Shown here piece by piece: positions 1 through 9,236 of a stretch of 45,832 nt of DNA. This DNA is from Geobacillus zalihae NBRC 101842 (lineage in GTDB: Bacteria; Bacillota; Bacilli; Bacillales; Anoxybacillaceae): contig NZ_BCPV01000031.1 in the NCBI RefSeq assembly GCF_001544135.1, positions 1-45,832 of the forward strand. Direction: 5' to 3'. Both the position numbers and the translations under genes were made by a program. Below the pieces are notes generated by a model that saw only the letters and a list, made by a program, of their open reading frames with translations, was not told where the DNA came from and searched no databases. Every line of letters starts with the position of its first letter. The stretch's first letter is position 1.

Positions 1-75
1 GGAAAGCGTTTTCTTTGGATAGTCGAGCGTGTGCGGAATCTCCGGCGGGTAGTGAGCGAGCCACGGTTTTTCCAT
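1..75 (-). CDS. lcfA: Long-chain fatty-acid-CoA ligase, N-terminal fragment (cut by window edge)
   Basis: Only the first 25 codons are inside the window. The ATG at 75-73 follows a strong GGGGGG Shine-Dalgarno site 5 nt upstream, and the protein begins MEKPWLAHYPPEIPHTLDYP, typical of Bacillaceae acyl-CoA synthetases. These enzymes activate fatty acids with ATP and CoA for beta-oxidation. The identification rests on this N-terminus and on position: in B. subtilis lcfA directly follows yshE and mutSB. A terminator ends the upstream operon just before it, so it probably has its own promoter in the short gap. Confidence 0.75.
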   Translation of the reverse strand, partial: MEKPWLAHYPPEIPHTLDYPKKTLS

Positions 76-125
76 ATGCAATCCCCCCTTGCTTCTATTT
101 TATTTTACTTTTTCTAATTTTTCAT

Positions 126-160
126 CAAAAAAAAAGAACGCCAGGCTTGAACCGAGCGTT
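126..160 (-). terminator. Rho-independent terminator after the zapA-yshE operon
   Basis: On the minus strand a stem beginning AACGCT and closing GGCGTT is followed by TTCTTTTTTTTT. It begins at the stop codon of the small membrane protein gene and ends that operon before lcfA. Confidence 0.7.
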
Positions 161-323
161 ACCAAAACCAGTACACCAAACCAATGAAGAAAAAGCACGC
201 GCAAATGACAAACAAGATTTTCGCCAACACATCAACCGATCGGTTGCGCACCGCCATATAGACGATGCCGGCGATCAAAAGCAGTCCGACTGCGATCAAC
301 AACCATTTGACTACTGCGTTCAT
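159..323 (-). CDS. Small two-helix membrane protein, function unknown
   Basis: A 54-residue protein starting MNAVVKWLLIAVGLL. The ATG at 323-321 is chosen over an upstream in-frame start because GGGGAA lies 7 nt before it. Two hydrophobic segments (about residues 5-24 and 33-53) are joined by a short basic loop (VRNRSVD), so it is probably an integral membrane hairpin. It lies 13 bp after the DUF350 gene and ends at a terminator, so it is the last gene of the zapA-cvpA-polX-mutS2 operon. I do not recognise a family; the operon gives no clear functional hint beyond an adjacent membrane protein. Confidence 0.6.
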   Translation of the reverse strand: MNAVVKWLLIAVGLLLIAGIVYMAVRNRSVDVLAKILFVICACFFFIGLVYWFW

Positions 324-336
324 TCGTTGTTCCCCT

Positions 337-744
337 TTACTGAATCCCTTCGCCGATGACAAACGACAAACCGACGGAAATCACCATGGAAATCAAGCCG
401 ACGGCCCGGTTGTCATTGGCAATTTCGTCATCAATATTGAATTTCGGCGTCAAAAATTCGTAAATAAAGTACGCGGCCAGCAGAAGCAAAAACCCGTACA
501 GCCCCCAGCCGATCATCGACGGCAGCGATTCATGGCGGGCGAGCGCATAGCGGAAAATGTTGGCGATGCCAAAAATCTTTCCGCCGGTTGCCATCGCCAC
601 CGCCACATTTCCTTTGCGAATCTCTTCCCAGTTTTTGTATTTCGTCACCAATTCAAATACGGCTAAAAAGACGACGATGCACAGCACGGCGACGCTGAAA
701 TTGGCCGCCGTTTTCACCATGTCGTGCTCCCAAAACGACGCCAT
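337..744 (-). CDS. yshE: YshE-like DUF350 family membrane protein
   Basis: A conserved membrane protein of about 135 residues with roughly four hydrophobic segments (near residues 14-33, 49-66, 75-98 and 113-131). The glycine-rich stretch AVAMATGGKIFGIANIF and the final SFVIGEG are typical of DUF350 proteins. The biochemical role of the family is unknown. In B. subtilis yshE likewise follows mutSB. The start at 744 is supported by GGGGG 8 nt upstream. In-frame ATGs at 762, 759 and 750 also exist, and the first of these overlaps the mutS2 stop, so coupled translation from there is possible. Confidence 0.75.
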   Translation of the reverse strand: MASFWEHDMVKTAANFSVAVLCIVVFLAVFELVTKYKNWEEIRKGNVAVAMATGGKIFGIANIFRYALARHESLPSMIGWGLYGFLLLLAAYFIYEFLTPKFNIDDEIANDNRAVGLISMVISVGLSFVIGEGIQ

Positions 745-758
745 TGCCATCGCCCCCA

Positions 759-3113
759 TCATTTCAGTTCCACGATCGTCACCCCAGTGCCGCCTTCATT
801 CGCCTCACCAAATCGGAAGCTTTTCACCGCCCGATGCTGCTTCAAAAACTGCTGTACTCCTTGGCGGAGCGCGCCCGTTCCTTTGCCGTGAATGATCGAA
901 ACACGCGCATAGCCAGCGAGCACAGCATCATCCAAGTACTTCTCAAGCCGAAGGAGAGCGTCTTCGTACCGTTCGCCGCGCAAGTCAAGCTCGAGGCTCA
1001 CATGGGCGTCCTTGCCTTTCACCGTCGCAATCGGCGTCACATCTTTCGCCGGCGCGCTGCCGATATACTCCAAATCGCGTTCACGGATTTTCATTTTTAA
1101 AATGCCAAGCTGCACTTGCCATTCGTCGTCCGACACTTTTTCGATCAAGTAGCCTTTTTGGTTGAGGCTCGTCACCTTCACTTCATCACCCGGCTGGAAC
1201 ACATGGCGTGAAGCAGCCTTTTTCGCCTTTTTCCGCTTCTCCACTTTCGGCATAGCGGCAGCGAGCCGCTTTTTCGCCTCGACGAGCTCATGCTCTTTCA
1301 CTTCCGCCTGCTTTTCTTTTTGCAAGCGGCGCAGCTCTTGAATGATCCGCTCGGCTTCGCGTTCCGCGGCGCGGATGATGTCGGCTGCTTTTTGCGTTGC
1401 TTCCGCCAGCCGCTCCGCTTTTTCTTCTTCGAGCTCTTCCCATTTTTGTTCCCATTCGGCGCGCAGACGCTCAGCCTCCTCCAGCGCCGCGCGCGCCCGC
1501 GCTTCCTCTTCCTCCGCTTGCTTTTTGCTCCGTTCAAGCGACGCGATCATGTTTTCGACGTTATGGCTTTCCGCGCTCACTTGCGCTTTCGCCCGCTCAA
1601 TGATGCGTTCATCAAGCCCAAGGCGGCGCGAGATGTCAAAGGCGTTGCTGCGGCCGGGGATGCCGATCAACAGTTTATACGTCGGGCGGAGCGTTTCGGT
1701 GTCAAACTCGACGCTCGCATTCACGACACCGGGGCGGTTGTAGCCGTACGCTTTCAACTCCGGATAATGCGTCGTCGCCACCGTCCGCGCTCCGCGCCCA
1801 TGCACTTCATCCAAGATGGCGATGGCGAGCGCCGCCCCTTCCTGCGGATCGGTGCCAGCCCCAAGCTCGTCAAACAGCACAAGGCTTTCACCATCGACAT
1901 GGCGCAAAATGTCAACGATATTGACCATATGGGACGAGAACGTGCTCAAGCTTTGTTCGATCGACTGCTCGTCGCCAATATCGGCGAAAACGGAACGGAA
2001 CACCGCTGCTTCCGATCCGTCGGCCGCCGGGATGAACAGCCCCGCTTGCGCCATGAGCGTCAACAAGCCGATCGTTTTTAACGTCACCGTTTTTCCGCCG
2101 GTGTTCGGCCCGGTGATGACGATCGTCGTATAGTCGCCGCCGAGTTCAATGTCATTCGGCACCGCCTTTTCTTGATCCAGCAGCGGATGGCGTGCCTGCA
2201 AAAAACGAAGATAGCCTCGGCTATTGACCGCTGGCTTCGCGGCTTGCAACCGGCGGGCGTATTTCGCCTTGGCGAACGCAAAATCAAGCGCCGCAAGTGA
2301 CTCAACCGCCCGCGCAAGCGGCTCGGCCTGCTCAGCGACTTTTGCCGAAAGTTCGCGCAAAATGCGTTCGATTTCTTGCTTTTCTTTCGCCCGCGCTTCG
2401 CGGAGCGCGTTGTTCAACTCGACGACCGCCTGCGGTTCAATAAACAGCGTCGCCCCGGACGCTGACTGGTCGTGGACGATGCCGCCGTAGGCGCCGCGAT
2501 ACTCTTGTTTCACCGGGATGACATATCGGTCATTGCGGATCGTAATGATGGCGTCCGACAGCCGCTTTTGCGCCGACGGCGAGCGGATGATGTTCTCGAG
2601 TTTCTCGCGGATGCGCGCTTCCACTGACCGAATTTGCCCGCGCAGCGAGCGGAGGCGGTCGCTTGCGGCATCCAACACTTCGCCATGGTCGTCGATCGAG
2701 CGGCGAATGTCATGTTCAAGCGCCGGCACCTCCACGAGCTCATCGGCATAAGTGGACAGACGGTCCAATCCCCCGTGCTCTTCATGCAGATCCATAATCA
2801 GCCGCTTCATTTGCCGGCTTGCGGCCGAGGTGGCCGCCACTTCAAGCAGCTCTTGCGGGCTGAGCGTGCCGCCGATCGCCGCCCGCTTGAGATGCGGACG
2901 GATGTCGACTACTCCGTCAAGCGGCGCATAGCCAGCAAGCCGCAAAACAGCGGCGGCTTCATCCGTTTCGTCAAGCCAAGCGGCCACCTCCTCCCAGTCA
3001 GAAGACGGCATGAGAGCGTCGATTTTTTCCAAACCGAGCGGCGAGGACGCATGCTCAGCCAACTGCTCTTTCACTTTATCAAACTCCAAGGTGTGAAGCA
3101 CTTTTCGTTGCAC
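759..3113 (-). CDS. mutS2: Endonuclease MutS2 (recombination suppressor / ribosome-rescue ATPase)
   Basis: 784 residues, the usual MutS2 length (about 785 in B. subtilis). The core carries Walker [14 protein letters not shown] (about residues 335-347) and Walker [14 protein letters not shown] (about 411-423). A long Glu/Arg-rich coiled coil follows (about 520-640), then a KOW-like segment and a C-terminal Smr domain with LDLRGER and HGKGTGAL. MutS2 lacks the mismatch-recognition domain of MutS; the family is linked to suppression of recombination and to splitting collided ribosomes. The GTG start at 3113 has GGGGG 8 nt upstream and gives [11 protein letters not shown], matching the family; the longer ATG-initiated reading adds eight unlikely residues. 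It starts 20 bp after polX. Confidence 0.95.
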   Translation of the reverse strand: MQRKVLHTLEFDKVKEQLAEHASSPLGLEKIDALMPSSDWEEVAAWLDETDEAAAVLRLAGYAPLDGVVDIRPHLKRAAIGGTLSPQELLEVAATSAASRQMKRLIMDLHEEHGGLDRLSTYADELVEVPALEHDIRRSIDDHGEVLDAASDRLRSLRGQIRSVEARIREKLENIIRSPSAQKRLSDAIITIRNDRYVIPVKQEYRGAYGGIVHDQSASGATLFIEPQAVVELNNALREARAKEKQEIERILRELSAKVAEQAEPLARAVESLAALDFAFAKAKYARRLQAAKPAVNSRGYLRFLQARHPLLDQEKAVPNDIELGGDYTTIVITGPNTGGKTVTLKTIGLLTLMAQAGLFIPAADGSEAAVFRSVFADIGDEQSIEQSLSTFSSHMVNIVDILRHVDGESLVLFDELGAGTDPQEGAALAIAILDEVHGRGARTVATTHYPELKAYGYNRPGVVNASVEFDTETLRPTYKLLIGIPGRSNAFDISRRLGLDERIIERAKAQVSAESHNVENMIASLERSKKQAEEEEARARAALEEAERLRAEWEQKWEELEEEKAERLAEATQKAADIIRAAEREAERIIQELRRLQKEKQAEVKEHELVEAKKRLAAAMPKVEKRKKAKKAASRHVFQPGDEVKVTSLNQKGYLIEKVSDDEWQVQLGILKMKIRERDLEYIGSAPAKDVTPIATVKGKDAHVSLELDLRGERYEDALLRLEKYLDDAVLAGYARVSIIHGKGTGALRQGVQQFLKQHRAVKSFRFGEANEGGTGVTIVELK

Positions 3114-3133
3114 GTATCTGACCCCCAGCTGAT

Positions 3134-4858
3134 TCATTTCTTTCGTTTGTCGTGCAAAAACTGTTGCAGCTTTTCAAGCGGCCATGTGTTGATGACCGTT
3201 TCCTTATGGATCCAACCTTTTCTTGCCGTCGCTACGCCGATCGCCATATCCTCGAGCATGTCCAAATGGTGGGCGTCCGTGTTGATGGCAATGTACACCC
3301 CCGCTTCCTGGGCTTTTTTCACGTAGGCCGCCGACAAGTCGAGCCGGTTTGGGTTGGCGTTTAACTCAAGCACCGTGTTCGTCTCCGCCGCCAGCTCGAT
3401 GAGCCGCTCGATATCGACGTCATAGCCGTCGCGCTGGCCGATCAGCCGCCCGGTCGGGTGGGCAATGACATCGACGTACGGGTGGCGAAGCGCCGCCTCG
3501 AGCCGCTTCATGATCGTCTCGCGCGGCTGTTTGAACGCAGAGTGAATGGCGGCGATGACAAAATCAAGCTCCTTGAGCACGTCATCGTCGTAATCGAGCG
3601 TCCCGTCCGGCAAAATATCCATCTCAATGCCGGCCAAAATCGTAAAATCCGAATAGCGCGCGTTCAGCCGTTCGATTTCCTCGCGCTGGCGCCGCAATCG
3701 ATCCGGGGTCAAGCCGTTGGCCACTTTCAAATAGTGCGAATGGTCGGTGATGGCGATATACCGGTAGCCGCGGCGGCGGCACGCCTCAGCGAGCTCCGCA
3801 AGCGAACACGACCCGTCGCTCCACGCCGAATGCATATGCAAATCGCCTTGAATGTCTTCAAGGCGCACAAGCGGCCGATCAGCGGAAAACCGCTCGATTT
3901 CCGTGCCATCTTCACGCAGCTCCGGTGGAATGTGCGGCAGCCCGAAATGGGCGTAAAACGCCGCTTCATTCGGGAACGTTTTCACTTCGCCTGTCGCTTC
4001 GTCTTCCACGCCGTATTCGCTGATTTTCTCGCCGCGCTCTTTGGCGAGTTGGCGCATGCGCACGTTATGCTCCTTCGATCCGGTGAAATGATGAAGCGCG
4101 GTCGCGAATTGCGCCTCGCTGACCAGCCGAAAGTCAACGGCCACTTCATCCTCATACTGGAAAAGAAGCGACACTTTCGTCTCCCCAGCGGCGAGCACCC
4201 CGCGGACGCGCTCAAAGCCGAGCAGCCCGTCGCGCACCTCGGCCGGACGGTCGGTAGCGATGACATAATCCAAATCTTTCACCGTTTCATTCAAGCGCCG
4301 CAAGCTGCCGGCCCGCGAGAAGCGAATCACGCCATCAAGACAAGCGAGCTGGCGTTCCATGTCCGCCGCGATCGCGAGCACCCGAGCGAGCGGCAGCCGC
4401 TCGGGGCGTTTGCCTGCCTTTTCAATGGCCGCAAGCAGCTTTTCTTCCGTTTTCGCGCCAAAACCGGCAAGCGCGCGCACTTTTCCAGCCAAGCACGCTT
4501 CTTTCAATCCGTCCATATCGACAATGCCAAGCTCCTGATGCAGCTTGGCGATTTTTTTGCCGCCAAGCCCCGGGATCTTAAGCAAGGAAAGAAGCGTTTC
4601 CGGAATATCGCGCTTTAATTCCTCGAGCACCGATGATGAACCGGTTTCGACAAACTCGGTGATGATCGCCGCTGTGCTTTTGCCGATGCCGGGAATGGCG
4701 GTGAAATCGCCAATTTCCGCGAGGCTCCGCTCATCCGTTTCCAAGGCGTTCGCCGCTTTGCGGAAGGCGTTGACCTTAAACGGATTTTCTCCTTTGATCT
4801 CCATATACAGTGCGATCGTTTCAAGCAGGCGGATGACCTCTTTTTTATGGACGCTCAT
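3134..4858 (-). CDS. polX: DNA polymerase/3'-5' exonuclease PolX
   Basis: 574 residues, close to the 570 of B. subtilis PolX. The N-terminus has helix-hairpin-helix motifs ([16 protein letters not shown]) for DNA binding. The polymerase-beta-like palm shows GSLRR followed by DLDYV and a third Asp in VAVDFRLV, which would bind the catalytic metals. The C-terminal PHP domain has [24 protein letters not shown] and NTDAHH, the metal ligands of its Mn-dependent 3'-5' exonuclease. The family acts in gap filling during base-excision repair. The ATG at 4858 follows AGGGAGGGAAC; the longer reading from 4888 has no ribosome binding site. It sits between cvpA and mutS2 as in B. subtilis. Confidence 0.95.
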   Translation of the reverse strand: MSVHKKEVIRLLETIALYMEIKGENPFKVNAFRKAANALETDERSLAEIGDFTAIPGIGKSTAAIITEFVETGSSSVLEELKRDIPETLLSLLKIPGLGGKKIAKLHQELGIVDMDGLKEACLAGKVRALAGFGAKTEEKLLAAIEKAGKRPERLPLARVLAIAADMERQLACLDGVIRFSRAGSLRRLNETVKDLDYVIATDRPAEVRDGLLGFERVRGVLAAGETKVSLLFQYEDEVAVDFRLVSEAQFATALHHFTGSKEHNVRMRQLAKERGEKISEYGVEDEATGEVKTFPNEAAFYAHFGLPHIPPELREDGTEIERFSADRPLVRLEDIQGDLHMHSAWSDGSCSLAELAEACRRRGYRYIAITDHSHYLKVANGLTPDRLRRQREEIERLNARYSDFTILAGIEMDILPDGTLDYDDDVLKELDFVIAAIHSAFKQPRETIMKRLEAALRHPYVDVIAHPTGRLIGQRDGYDVDIERLIELAAETNTVLELNANPNRLDLSAAYVKKAQEAGVYIAINTDAHHLDMLEDMAIGVATARKGWIHKETVINTWPLEKLQQFLHDKRKK

Positions 4859-4900
4859 CCCCGTTCCCTCCCTTTCCCGCAAAACCACGGCCGCGCTCGG

Positions 4901-5440
4901 TCAGACGCGGCCATGAATCCACCAGTTGCCAAGCATCTCCGACAACACCGGCGTATGTTTCACAATCACGGTCGCCATGAGCGAATGCTGCAGCTGTTCT
5001 TGGACGCTGTCAATCGGCACGAGCGCACCGATATACAAAAGCAAAAAGACAAGCAAATACACTTCCGCAAATCCGAGCGCCGCCCCGGCCAAGCGGTTGA
5101 CGCTGCGCAACAGCGGCAGCTGGGCGACGAAATCGAGCATCGAGCCAACGATTTGAAGCACGATTTTCACCACAAAAAATAAAAGTGCAAAGGAAATCGC
5201 CCGATAATAGGCATCGTCTAAATGGGTGCTCTGAAACAGCAGCTTCATCGTCTCCGGATCACCGAACGTCGGATACGGAATCCAAAGGCGCAATGTCGGC
5301 ACCAACCGTTCATAATAGCGATAGGCGACGAAAAAGGCGATCAGAAACCCGGCCATATGAATGAATTGAAGGATAAAGCCGCGCTTCAGCCCGATCATCG
5401 CCCCCAGCAACAGGACAAACAACAGCACGACATCAATCAT
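4901..5440 (-). CDS. CvpA-family membrane protein (YshB)
   Basis: 179 residues with four predicted transmembrane segments (about 2-20, 24-42, 82-103 and 116-139). The N-terminus MIDVVLLFVLLLGAMIGLKRGF is the classic CvpA/YshB pattern, including the GxxxGLxRG-type turn after helix 1. CvpA was named for colicin V export in E. coli; the Bacillus role is not established. Its start overlaps the zapA stop by 8 bp, so translation is probably coupled, and it precedes polX in the conserved zapA-yshB-polX-mutSB order. Confidence 0.85.
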   Translation of the reverse strand: MIDVVLLFVLLLGAMIGLKRGFILQFIHMAGFLIAFFVAYRYYERLVPTLRLWIPYPTFGDPETMKLLFQSTHLDDAYYRAISFALLFFVVKIVLQIVGSMLDFVAQLPLLRSVNRLAGAALGFAEVYLLVFLLLYIGALVPIDSVQEQLQHSLMATVIVKHTPVLSEMLGNWWIHGRV

Positions 5441-5708
5441 CCTGTTTCCCGTCCTTTTCCTGTTTCAGCTGTTCCGCCAGCCGTTGATATTCTTCTTTTA
5501 GTTTGAGATATTCACTGGCGATGTTGACGGCCGTCAACACGGCCAGCTTCGGCACATCGAGCAGCGGATTTTTCTCACTGAATTCATGCATTTTATCGTC
5601 AACGAACGCCGCCACGAGCCGGATGTGGGCCGGGCTTTCCGCGCCGACGATCGTGTAGTCTTGTCCATAGATGCGGACGCTCACCCGCGTTTTTGGCTGT
5701 TCTGTCAA
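5433..5708 (-). CDS. zapA: Cell division protein ZapA
   Basis: 91 residues: an N-terminal domain with KTRVSVRIYGQDYTIVG and a C-terminal coiled coil (about 55-90) rich in Glu and Lys. ZapA binds FtsZ and bundles protofilaments at the division site. The start is a TTG at 5708-5706 with GGGGGAG 6 nt upstream, giving MTEQPKTRV; an in-frame ATG far upstream at 5789 would add an implausible leader. It is the first gene of the zapA-cvpA-polX-mutS2-yshE operon and is divergent from rnhC, as in B. subtilis. Confidence 0.92.
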   Translation of the reverse strand: MTEQPKTRVSVRIYGQDYTIVGAESPAHIRLVAAFVDDKMHEFSEKNPLLDVPKLAVLTAVNIASEYLKLKEEYQRLAEQLKQEKDGKQDD

Positions 5709-5734
5709 GCTTTCTCCCCCATTTCGCCAAATCC

Positions 5735-5767
5735 TACTGTTTATCATATCATGAACGCTGGTATAAT
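5735..5767 (+). promoter_or_regulatory. Promoter for rnhC
   Basis: TATAAT at 5762-5767 is preceded by TGG, an extended -10. A weak -35-like TTTATC lies about 16 nt upstream. It lies within the 111-bp gap between divergent zapA and rnhC. Confidence 0.55.
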
Positions 5768-5819
5768 GGAAAGAAGCGACACACAGCAACGATAGAGAAG
5801 ATAAAGGAGCGATCGAACG

Positions 5820-6749
5820 TTGTCAAACTATGTGATTCAAGCCGACCAACAGCTGCTTGACGCCTTGCGCGCCCACTACCAAGACGCCTTATCCGACCGG
5901 CTTCCGGCTGGAGCGTTGTTTGCCGTCAAGCGCCCGGATGTCGTCATCACCGCCTACCGCTCAGGCAAAGTGCTGTTTCAAGGGAAAGAGGCGGAGCAAG
6001 AAGCAGCGAAATGGATATCAGGGGCGAGCGCCTCAAACGAAACAGCTGACCACCAGCCGTCCGCTTTGGCAGCTCATCAACTCGGGTCTCTTTCCGCCAT
6101 CGGTTCCGATGAAGTCGGCACCGGCGATTATTTCGGCCCGATCGTCGTCGCCGCCGCCTACGTGGATCGGCCGCATATCGCCAAAATCGCGGCGCTTGGC
6201 GTGAAAGATTCGAAACAATTGAACGATGAGGCAATCAAACGGATCGCCCCCGCCATCATGGAAACCGTGCCGCATGCGGTCACCGTGTTGGACAATGCCG
6301 AATACAACCGCTGGCAGCGAAGCGGCATGCCACAGACGAAAATGAAAGCGCTCCTTCACAACCGGACGCTCGTGAAACTCGTTGACGCCATCGCGCCCGC
6401 CGAACCAGAAGCAATCATCATCGACGAATTTTTAAAACGGGATTCGTATTTCCGTTACCTTTCCGATGAAGATCGCATTATCCGCGAGCGGGTGCACTGC
6501 CTTCCCAAGGCGGAAAGTGTCCACGTATCAGTCGCCGCCGCCTCGATCATCGCCCGCTACGTGTTTTTAGACGAAATGGAGCGATTATCCCACGCCATCG
6601 GCCTCCCGCTTCCAAAAGGCGCCGGCGCCATTGTCGATGAAGCCGCGGCCAACATCATCCGCGCGCGGGGGGCGGAAGCGCTTGAGACATGCGCCAAGCT
6701 TCATTTCGCCAATACAAAAAAGGCGCTGGACATCGCCAAACGCCGGTAG
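5820..6749 (+). CDS. rnhC: Ribonuclease HIII
   Basis: 309 residues, starting at a TTG with AAAGGAG 10 nt upstream. The N-terminal 80 residues form the TBP-like substrate-binding domain of RNase HIII. The catalytic RNase H domain begins with GSDEVGTGDYFGP, where Asp97 and Glu98 are acidic active-site residues, and continues with IIIDEF containing Asp202. The enzyme cleaves the RNA strand of RNA-DNA hybrids. The gene is divergent from zapA as in B. subtilis, but pheT, its usual convergent neighbour, is displaced here by about 11 kb of other genes. Confidence 0.95.
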   Translation: MSNYVIQADQQLLDALRAHYQDALSDRLPAGALFAVKRPDVVITAYRSGKVLFQGKEAEQEAAKWISGASASNETADHQPSALAAHQLGSLSAIGSDEVGTGDYFGPIVVAAAYVDRPHIAKIAALGVKDSKQLNDEAIKRIAPAIMETVPHAVTVLDNAEYNRWQRSGMPQTKMKALLHNRTLVKLVDAIAPAEPEAIIIDEFLKRDSYFRYLSDEDRIIRERVHCLPKAESVHVSVAAASIIARYVFLDEMERLSHAIGLPLPKGAGAIVDEAAANIIRARGAEALETCAKLHFANTKKALDIAKRR

Positions 6750-6966
6750 TGGTTTCCATCACCCCCATGGGAAACGGCAGCGTTGGCTCCGTTGCAAAGG
6801 TCGGCCCGCAGCAGCGAAACGCCACCGTTTTCCGTCCTTTTCACCTGTTTCGGTTTACAGATGGTTTGCTAACTGGTGGTCGACAACATGCGTGGTGAGC
6901 CGAGAAGAGTTCTCAACAAACTCTTGACTGACCGGGATTCATTTCCGGACAACGGCCAGAAAATCG

Positions 6967-7004
6967 TGCAAAAAAACAAGACGCGCCAAAAAAGCAGCGT
7001 CTTG
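6967..7004 (-). terminator. Rho-independent terminator for the DJ-1-like gene
   Basis: On the minus strand CAAGACGC and GCGTCTTG form a perfect 8-bp stem (6977-7004) followed by seven T residues. The rest of the 6750-7026 gap shows only short hairpins and no convincing gene. Confidence 0.8.
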
Positions 7005-7026
7005 TCACAAGTTCAGCCGATATTAC

Positions 7027-7692
7027 TCACGCCCGCTCTTCCAGCGCGGCGACGACTTTCTCCGCCGTGCTTCGGCTCGATTGCGGGTTTTGCCCAGTGA
7101 TCAAGTTGCCGTCGCGCACGGAGAAATCGGTCCACTTCTCGCCGTGGACGAAATTCGCCCCGCGCAGGCGCAGCGTCGACTCGAGCAAAAACGGCATATG
7201 CACATCAAGACCGACTTCACGCTCTTCTTCATCCGTAAATGACGTGACCGTTTTTCCTTTCACAATCGGCGTGCCGTCTTTGTATGTGGCGTTCACCAGC
7301 CCTGACGGACCGTGGCAGACAGCGGCGATGATGCGCCCGTCTTCGGCAAACTGCTGCAAGACGTATTGCAGCGTTTCGTTGTCTGGAAAATCGAACATCG
7401 TCCCATGCCCTCCGGGAAGGAAAATGGCGTCAAACCCGTGTGCATCGTCCTTGCTCAAACGTGCTGTGTTCTTCAGCGCCGCTTCCGCTTCCGCCCAAGA
7501 CGGATCTTTTTCATTGATGCTGCGCGGGTCAAGCGGCACCTCGCCGCCTTGAATGCTCGCCACTTTCACGTCATACCCTTTTTCTTGAAACACCAAGTAC
7601 GGCACAGCAAACTCTTCCAGCCAAAGCCCGGTTTTATGGTCGTCGGTGATCGTCGTATGGTTTGTCACCACCATGAGCACTCGTTTCGTCAT
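7027..7692 (-). CDS. DJ-1/PfpI-family class I glutamine amidotransferase-like protein
   Basis: 221 residues with the Hsp31-like DJ-1 fold. Conserved features are LPGGHGTMFDFPDN, the nucleophile elbow AAVCHGPSGL (Cys126, His127) and a glutamate near residue 26 in WLEEFAVPY, together the Glu-Cys-His arrangement of glyoxalase III-type members. Related proteins detoxify methylglyoxal or act as holding chaperones; which applies here cannot be told. The ATG at 7692 has AGGAGG 9 nt upstream. It is a single-gene unit with its own terminator and the first gene of the block inserted between rnhC and pheT. Confidence 0.85.
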   Translation of the reverse strand: MTKRVLMVVTNHTTITDDHKTGLWLEEFAVPYLVFQEKGYDVKVASIQGGEVPLDPRSINEKDPSWAEAEAALKNTARLSKDDAHGFDAIFLPGGHGTMFDFPDNETLQYVLQQFAEDGRIIAAVCHGPSGLVNATYKDGTPIVKGKTVTSFTDEEEREVGLDVHMPFLLESTLRLRGANFVHGEKWTDFSVRDGNLITGQNPQSSRSTAEKVVAALEERA

Positions 7693-7823
7693 GCCCGCAT
7701 TCCTCCTTTAGGTTTTAGCATGTTCTCTACCATTCATCATACTTTACATTGGGCAAAAGCGGAAAAAATATGCTTGTGAAATCGAATCGCTCTTGATAAA
7801 AATAAGTGGAGGAAACGAAAACA

Positions 7824-8450
7824 TCATTCCTCCACTGCTGCTTTCACTCTCGCTTTGAACGCCTTTACTTCTTCAGGTTTATAAATCTCCAGCAAATCCT
7901 TTTCTTTCGTCTTTAGCACCACTTGGTTGTTCTCAAGGACAAAGAAAAACGGATCTCCAACACTGTAATAACGGCCGGTCAAATTCGATTTTTTGACAAA
8001 AAAGATATAGGTTTGTCCGGATGCCAAACCGATGTAATGCTCATCTTGAACCATGGGCCCATCTTTGTCTAACCGCATTTGCTTTTGCTCAGTGACAAGA
8101 ACATGAGCATTTGCGTGTCCTTTTAAAACTTCAATCACTTTTACATCATAGTCGACTCCTTCGATATAAATATTCGGATCTTCTTGTGCTGGGTCGTTCG
8201 GATTACGCGCAAGATTTCGCGTACCAGCCACTCCTTCGACGATTCCAATAAAGATGCAGTCAGACGCCTTGCTCAAATCCTTTATATTTGTATATTTTGG
8301 ACGATCAGAATGACTGATGGTATGGATATGCCGAGTTACTTTGGCAGTCCCTATTTGTTTATGGATATTCCCTTCATCCTTTATGAAATAGACGGCTCCG
8401 CCCACAAATATAACACCAATCGTCACGGCGAACAGCACCATTTTTTTCAT
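7824..8450 (-). CDS. Membrane-anchored or secreted protein of unknown function, downstream of a matrixin protease
   Basis: 208 residues. Residues 4-22 form a single hydrophobic helix (VLFAVTIGVIFVGGAVYFI) after MKK, so it is a signal anchor or uncleaved signal peptide; the rest is hydrophilic and extracellular. The body contains KASDCIFIGIVEGVAG, DYDVKVIEVLKGHANAH and ASGQTYIFFVKKS, which suggests a beta-rich domain. I do not recognise the family. The gene lies 33 bp after the matrixin gene on the same strand with a GGGGAGG ribosome site, so the two are probably co-transcribed and may act together outside the cell, for example as modulator or inhibitor of the protease; that is inference only. 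Confidence 0.7.
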   Translation of the reverse strand: MKKMVLFAVTIGVIFVGGAVYFIKDEGNIHKQIGTAKVTRHIHTISHSDRPKYTNIKDLSKASDCIFIGIVEGVAGTRNLARNPNDPAQEDPNIYIEGVDYDVKVIEVLKGHANAHVLVTEQKQMRLDKDGPMVQDEHYIGLASGQTYIFFVKKSNLTGRYYSVGDPFFFVLENNQVVLKTKEKDLLEIYKPEEVKAFKARVKAAVEE

Positions 8451-8483
8451 CCTCTTTTTCCTCCCCTTGGATAGATGAACCCA

Positions 8484-9011
8484 TTAATATCTTGCATTTA
8501 CGCCATTAATGTCATCCTGCTGTGGAGTATAGATGCGCGTCCGATCACGATTCGAATTCATGATCGCTATCGCTGTCGAATGATCCAATCCAATTCCGTG
8601 CCCTAATTCATGCCCGGCTGCACTTCGAGCCACGTTGCTTTTTCCGATATTAATATTCCCTGCGTTAACCATAGCTGTAAAATGGAGTATCTCACTGCCT
8701 GAATACGTGATGTTGCAAACACCATATTCGGAAGAATCGGAAACATAGTAGGAGTTGAGCGTGTTGGAAGAACGGCTGCTGTAGGAAAACCAAACAGGGG
8801 TTGGCGTTCCATTCCAATCGGAGAGGGCATTTTCAAAAGCCGTCCGAATCACCGTGCCGGACGTTTGAAGATTGCTTCCCCATTTATACGTGAGGCCGCT
8901 TACTCCATCCTTCCAATAGTAAGGTTCTAAAACATAGGCGCGCACCATTAAGGGAGCTATCAAAATAGCTAACGTTACCGAGAATGGGACGGCGATTTTC
9001 CTCAACTTCAT
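8484..9011 (-). CDS. Secreted matrixin-family (M10A-like) zinc metalloprotease
   Basis: 175 residues with a signal peptide (MKLRKIAVPFSVTLAILIA..., probable cleavage after VRA near residue 23). The zinc site AAGHELGHGIGLDHS fits HExxHxxGxxH and is followed by the Met-turn-like AIMNSNRD, both hallmarks of metzincins of the matrixin type. The protein is small and lacks an obvious cysteine-switch prodomain and any C-terminal binding domain, so it is close to a minimal catalytic domain. The ATG at 9011 has GGAG 8 nt upstream; an in-frame ATG at 9017 lies too close to the same site. Matrixins are uncommon in Geobacillus core genomes as far as I know, and this lies in the accessory block. It probably degrades extracellular peptide or protein. 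Confidence 0.88.
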   Translation of the reverse strand: MKLRKIAVPFSVTLAILIAPLMVRAYVLEPYYWKDGVSGLTYKWGSNLQTSGTVIRTAFENALSDWNGTPTPVWFSYSSRSSNTLNSYYVSDSSEYGVCNITYSGSEILHFTAMVNAGNINIGKSNVARSAAGHELGHGIGLDHSTAIAIMNSNRDRTRIYTPQQDDINGVNARY

Positions 9012-9032
9012 TTTCATCACTCCAACATTCAA

Positions 9033-9236
9033 TATTTTGTAACTATGTTAACAAAAAATAAATAATATTCAATATATTCAAACAAAAACTCTTTTCTCCA
9101 TGCGCCATACGATCCACATTCACGGGGAAAGAATCAAGGAAAACAACTATACAGAGCACGTGGAATATACGTTTCTGTTGAATCAAACAGAGCGCCTTGC
9201 TTTCTTTTTATGCGTGCGTAAAGGACTAAGGAAAAA
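9033..9236. other. Non-coding spacer upstream of the matrixin gene
   Basis: An AT-rich run (9033-9085) should hold the matrixin promoter; it contains a near-palindrome GTAACTATGTTAAC and repeated ATTCAATAT elements. From 9100 a 55-codon plus-strand ORF runs to 9267 into the adjacent MITE. It has no ribosome site or recognisable family and may be debris. Confidence 0.4.

Noticed and set aside
3458-4618. 386-codon plus-strand ORF antisense to polX
   Set aside because: Composition-driven shadow of polX, which has full domain motifs; no ribosome site and no recognisable family.
6750-6960. Possible small gene or decayed IS between rnhC and the DJ-1 gene
   Set aside because: Short ORFs (such as 6876-7100) lack ribosome sites and known families; only weak hairpins are seen.
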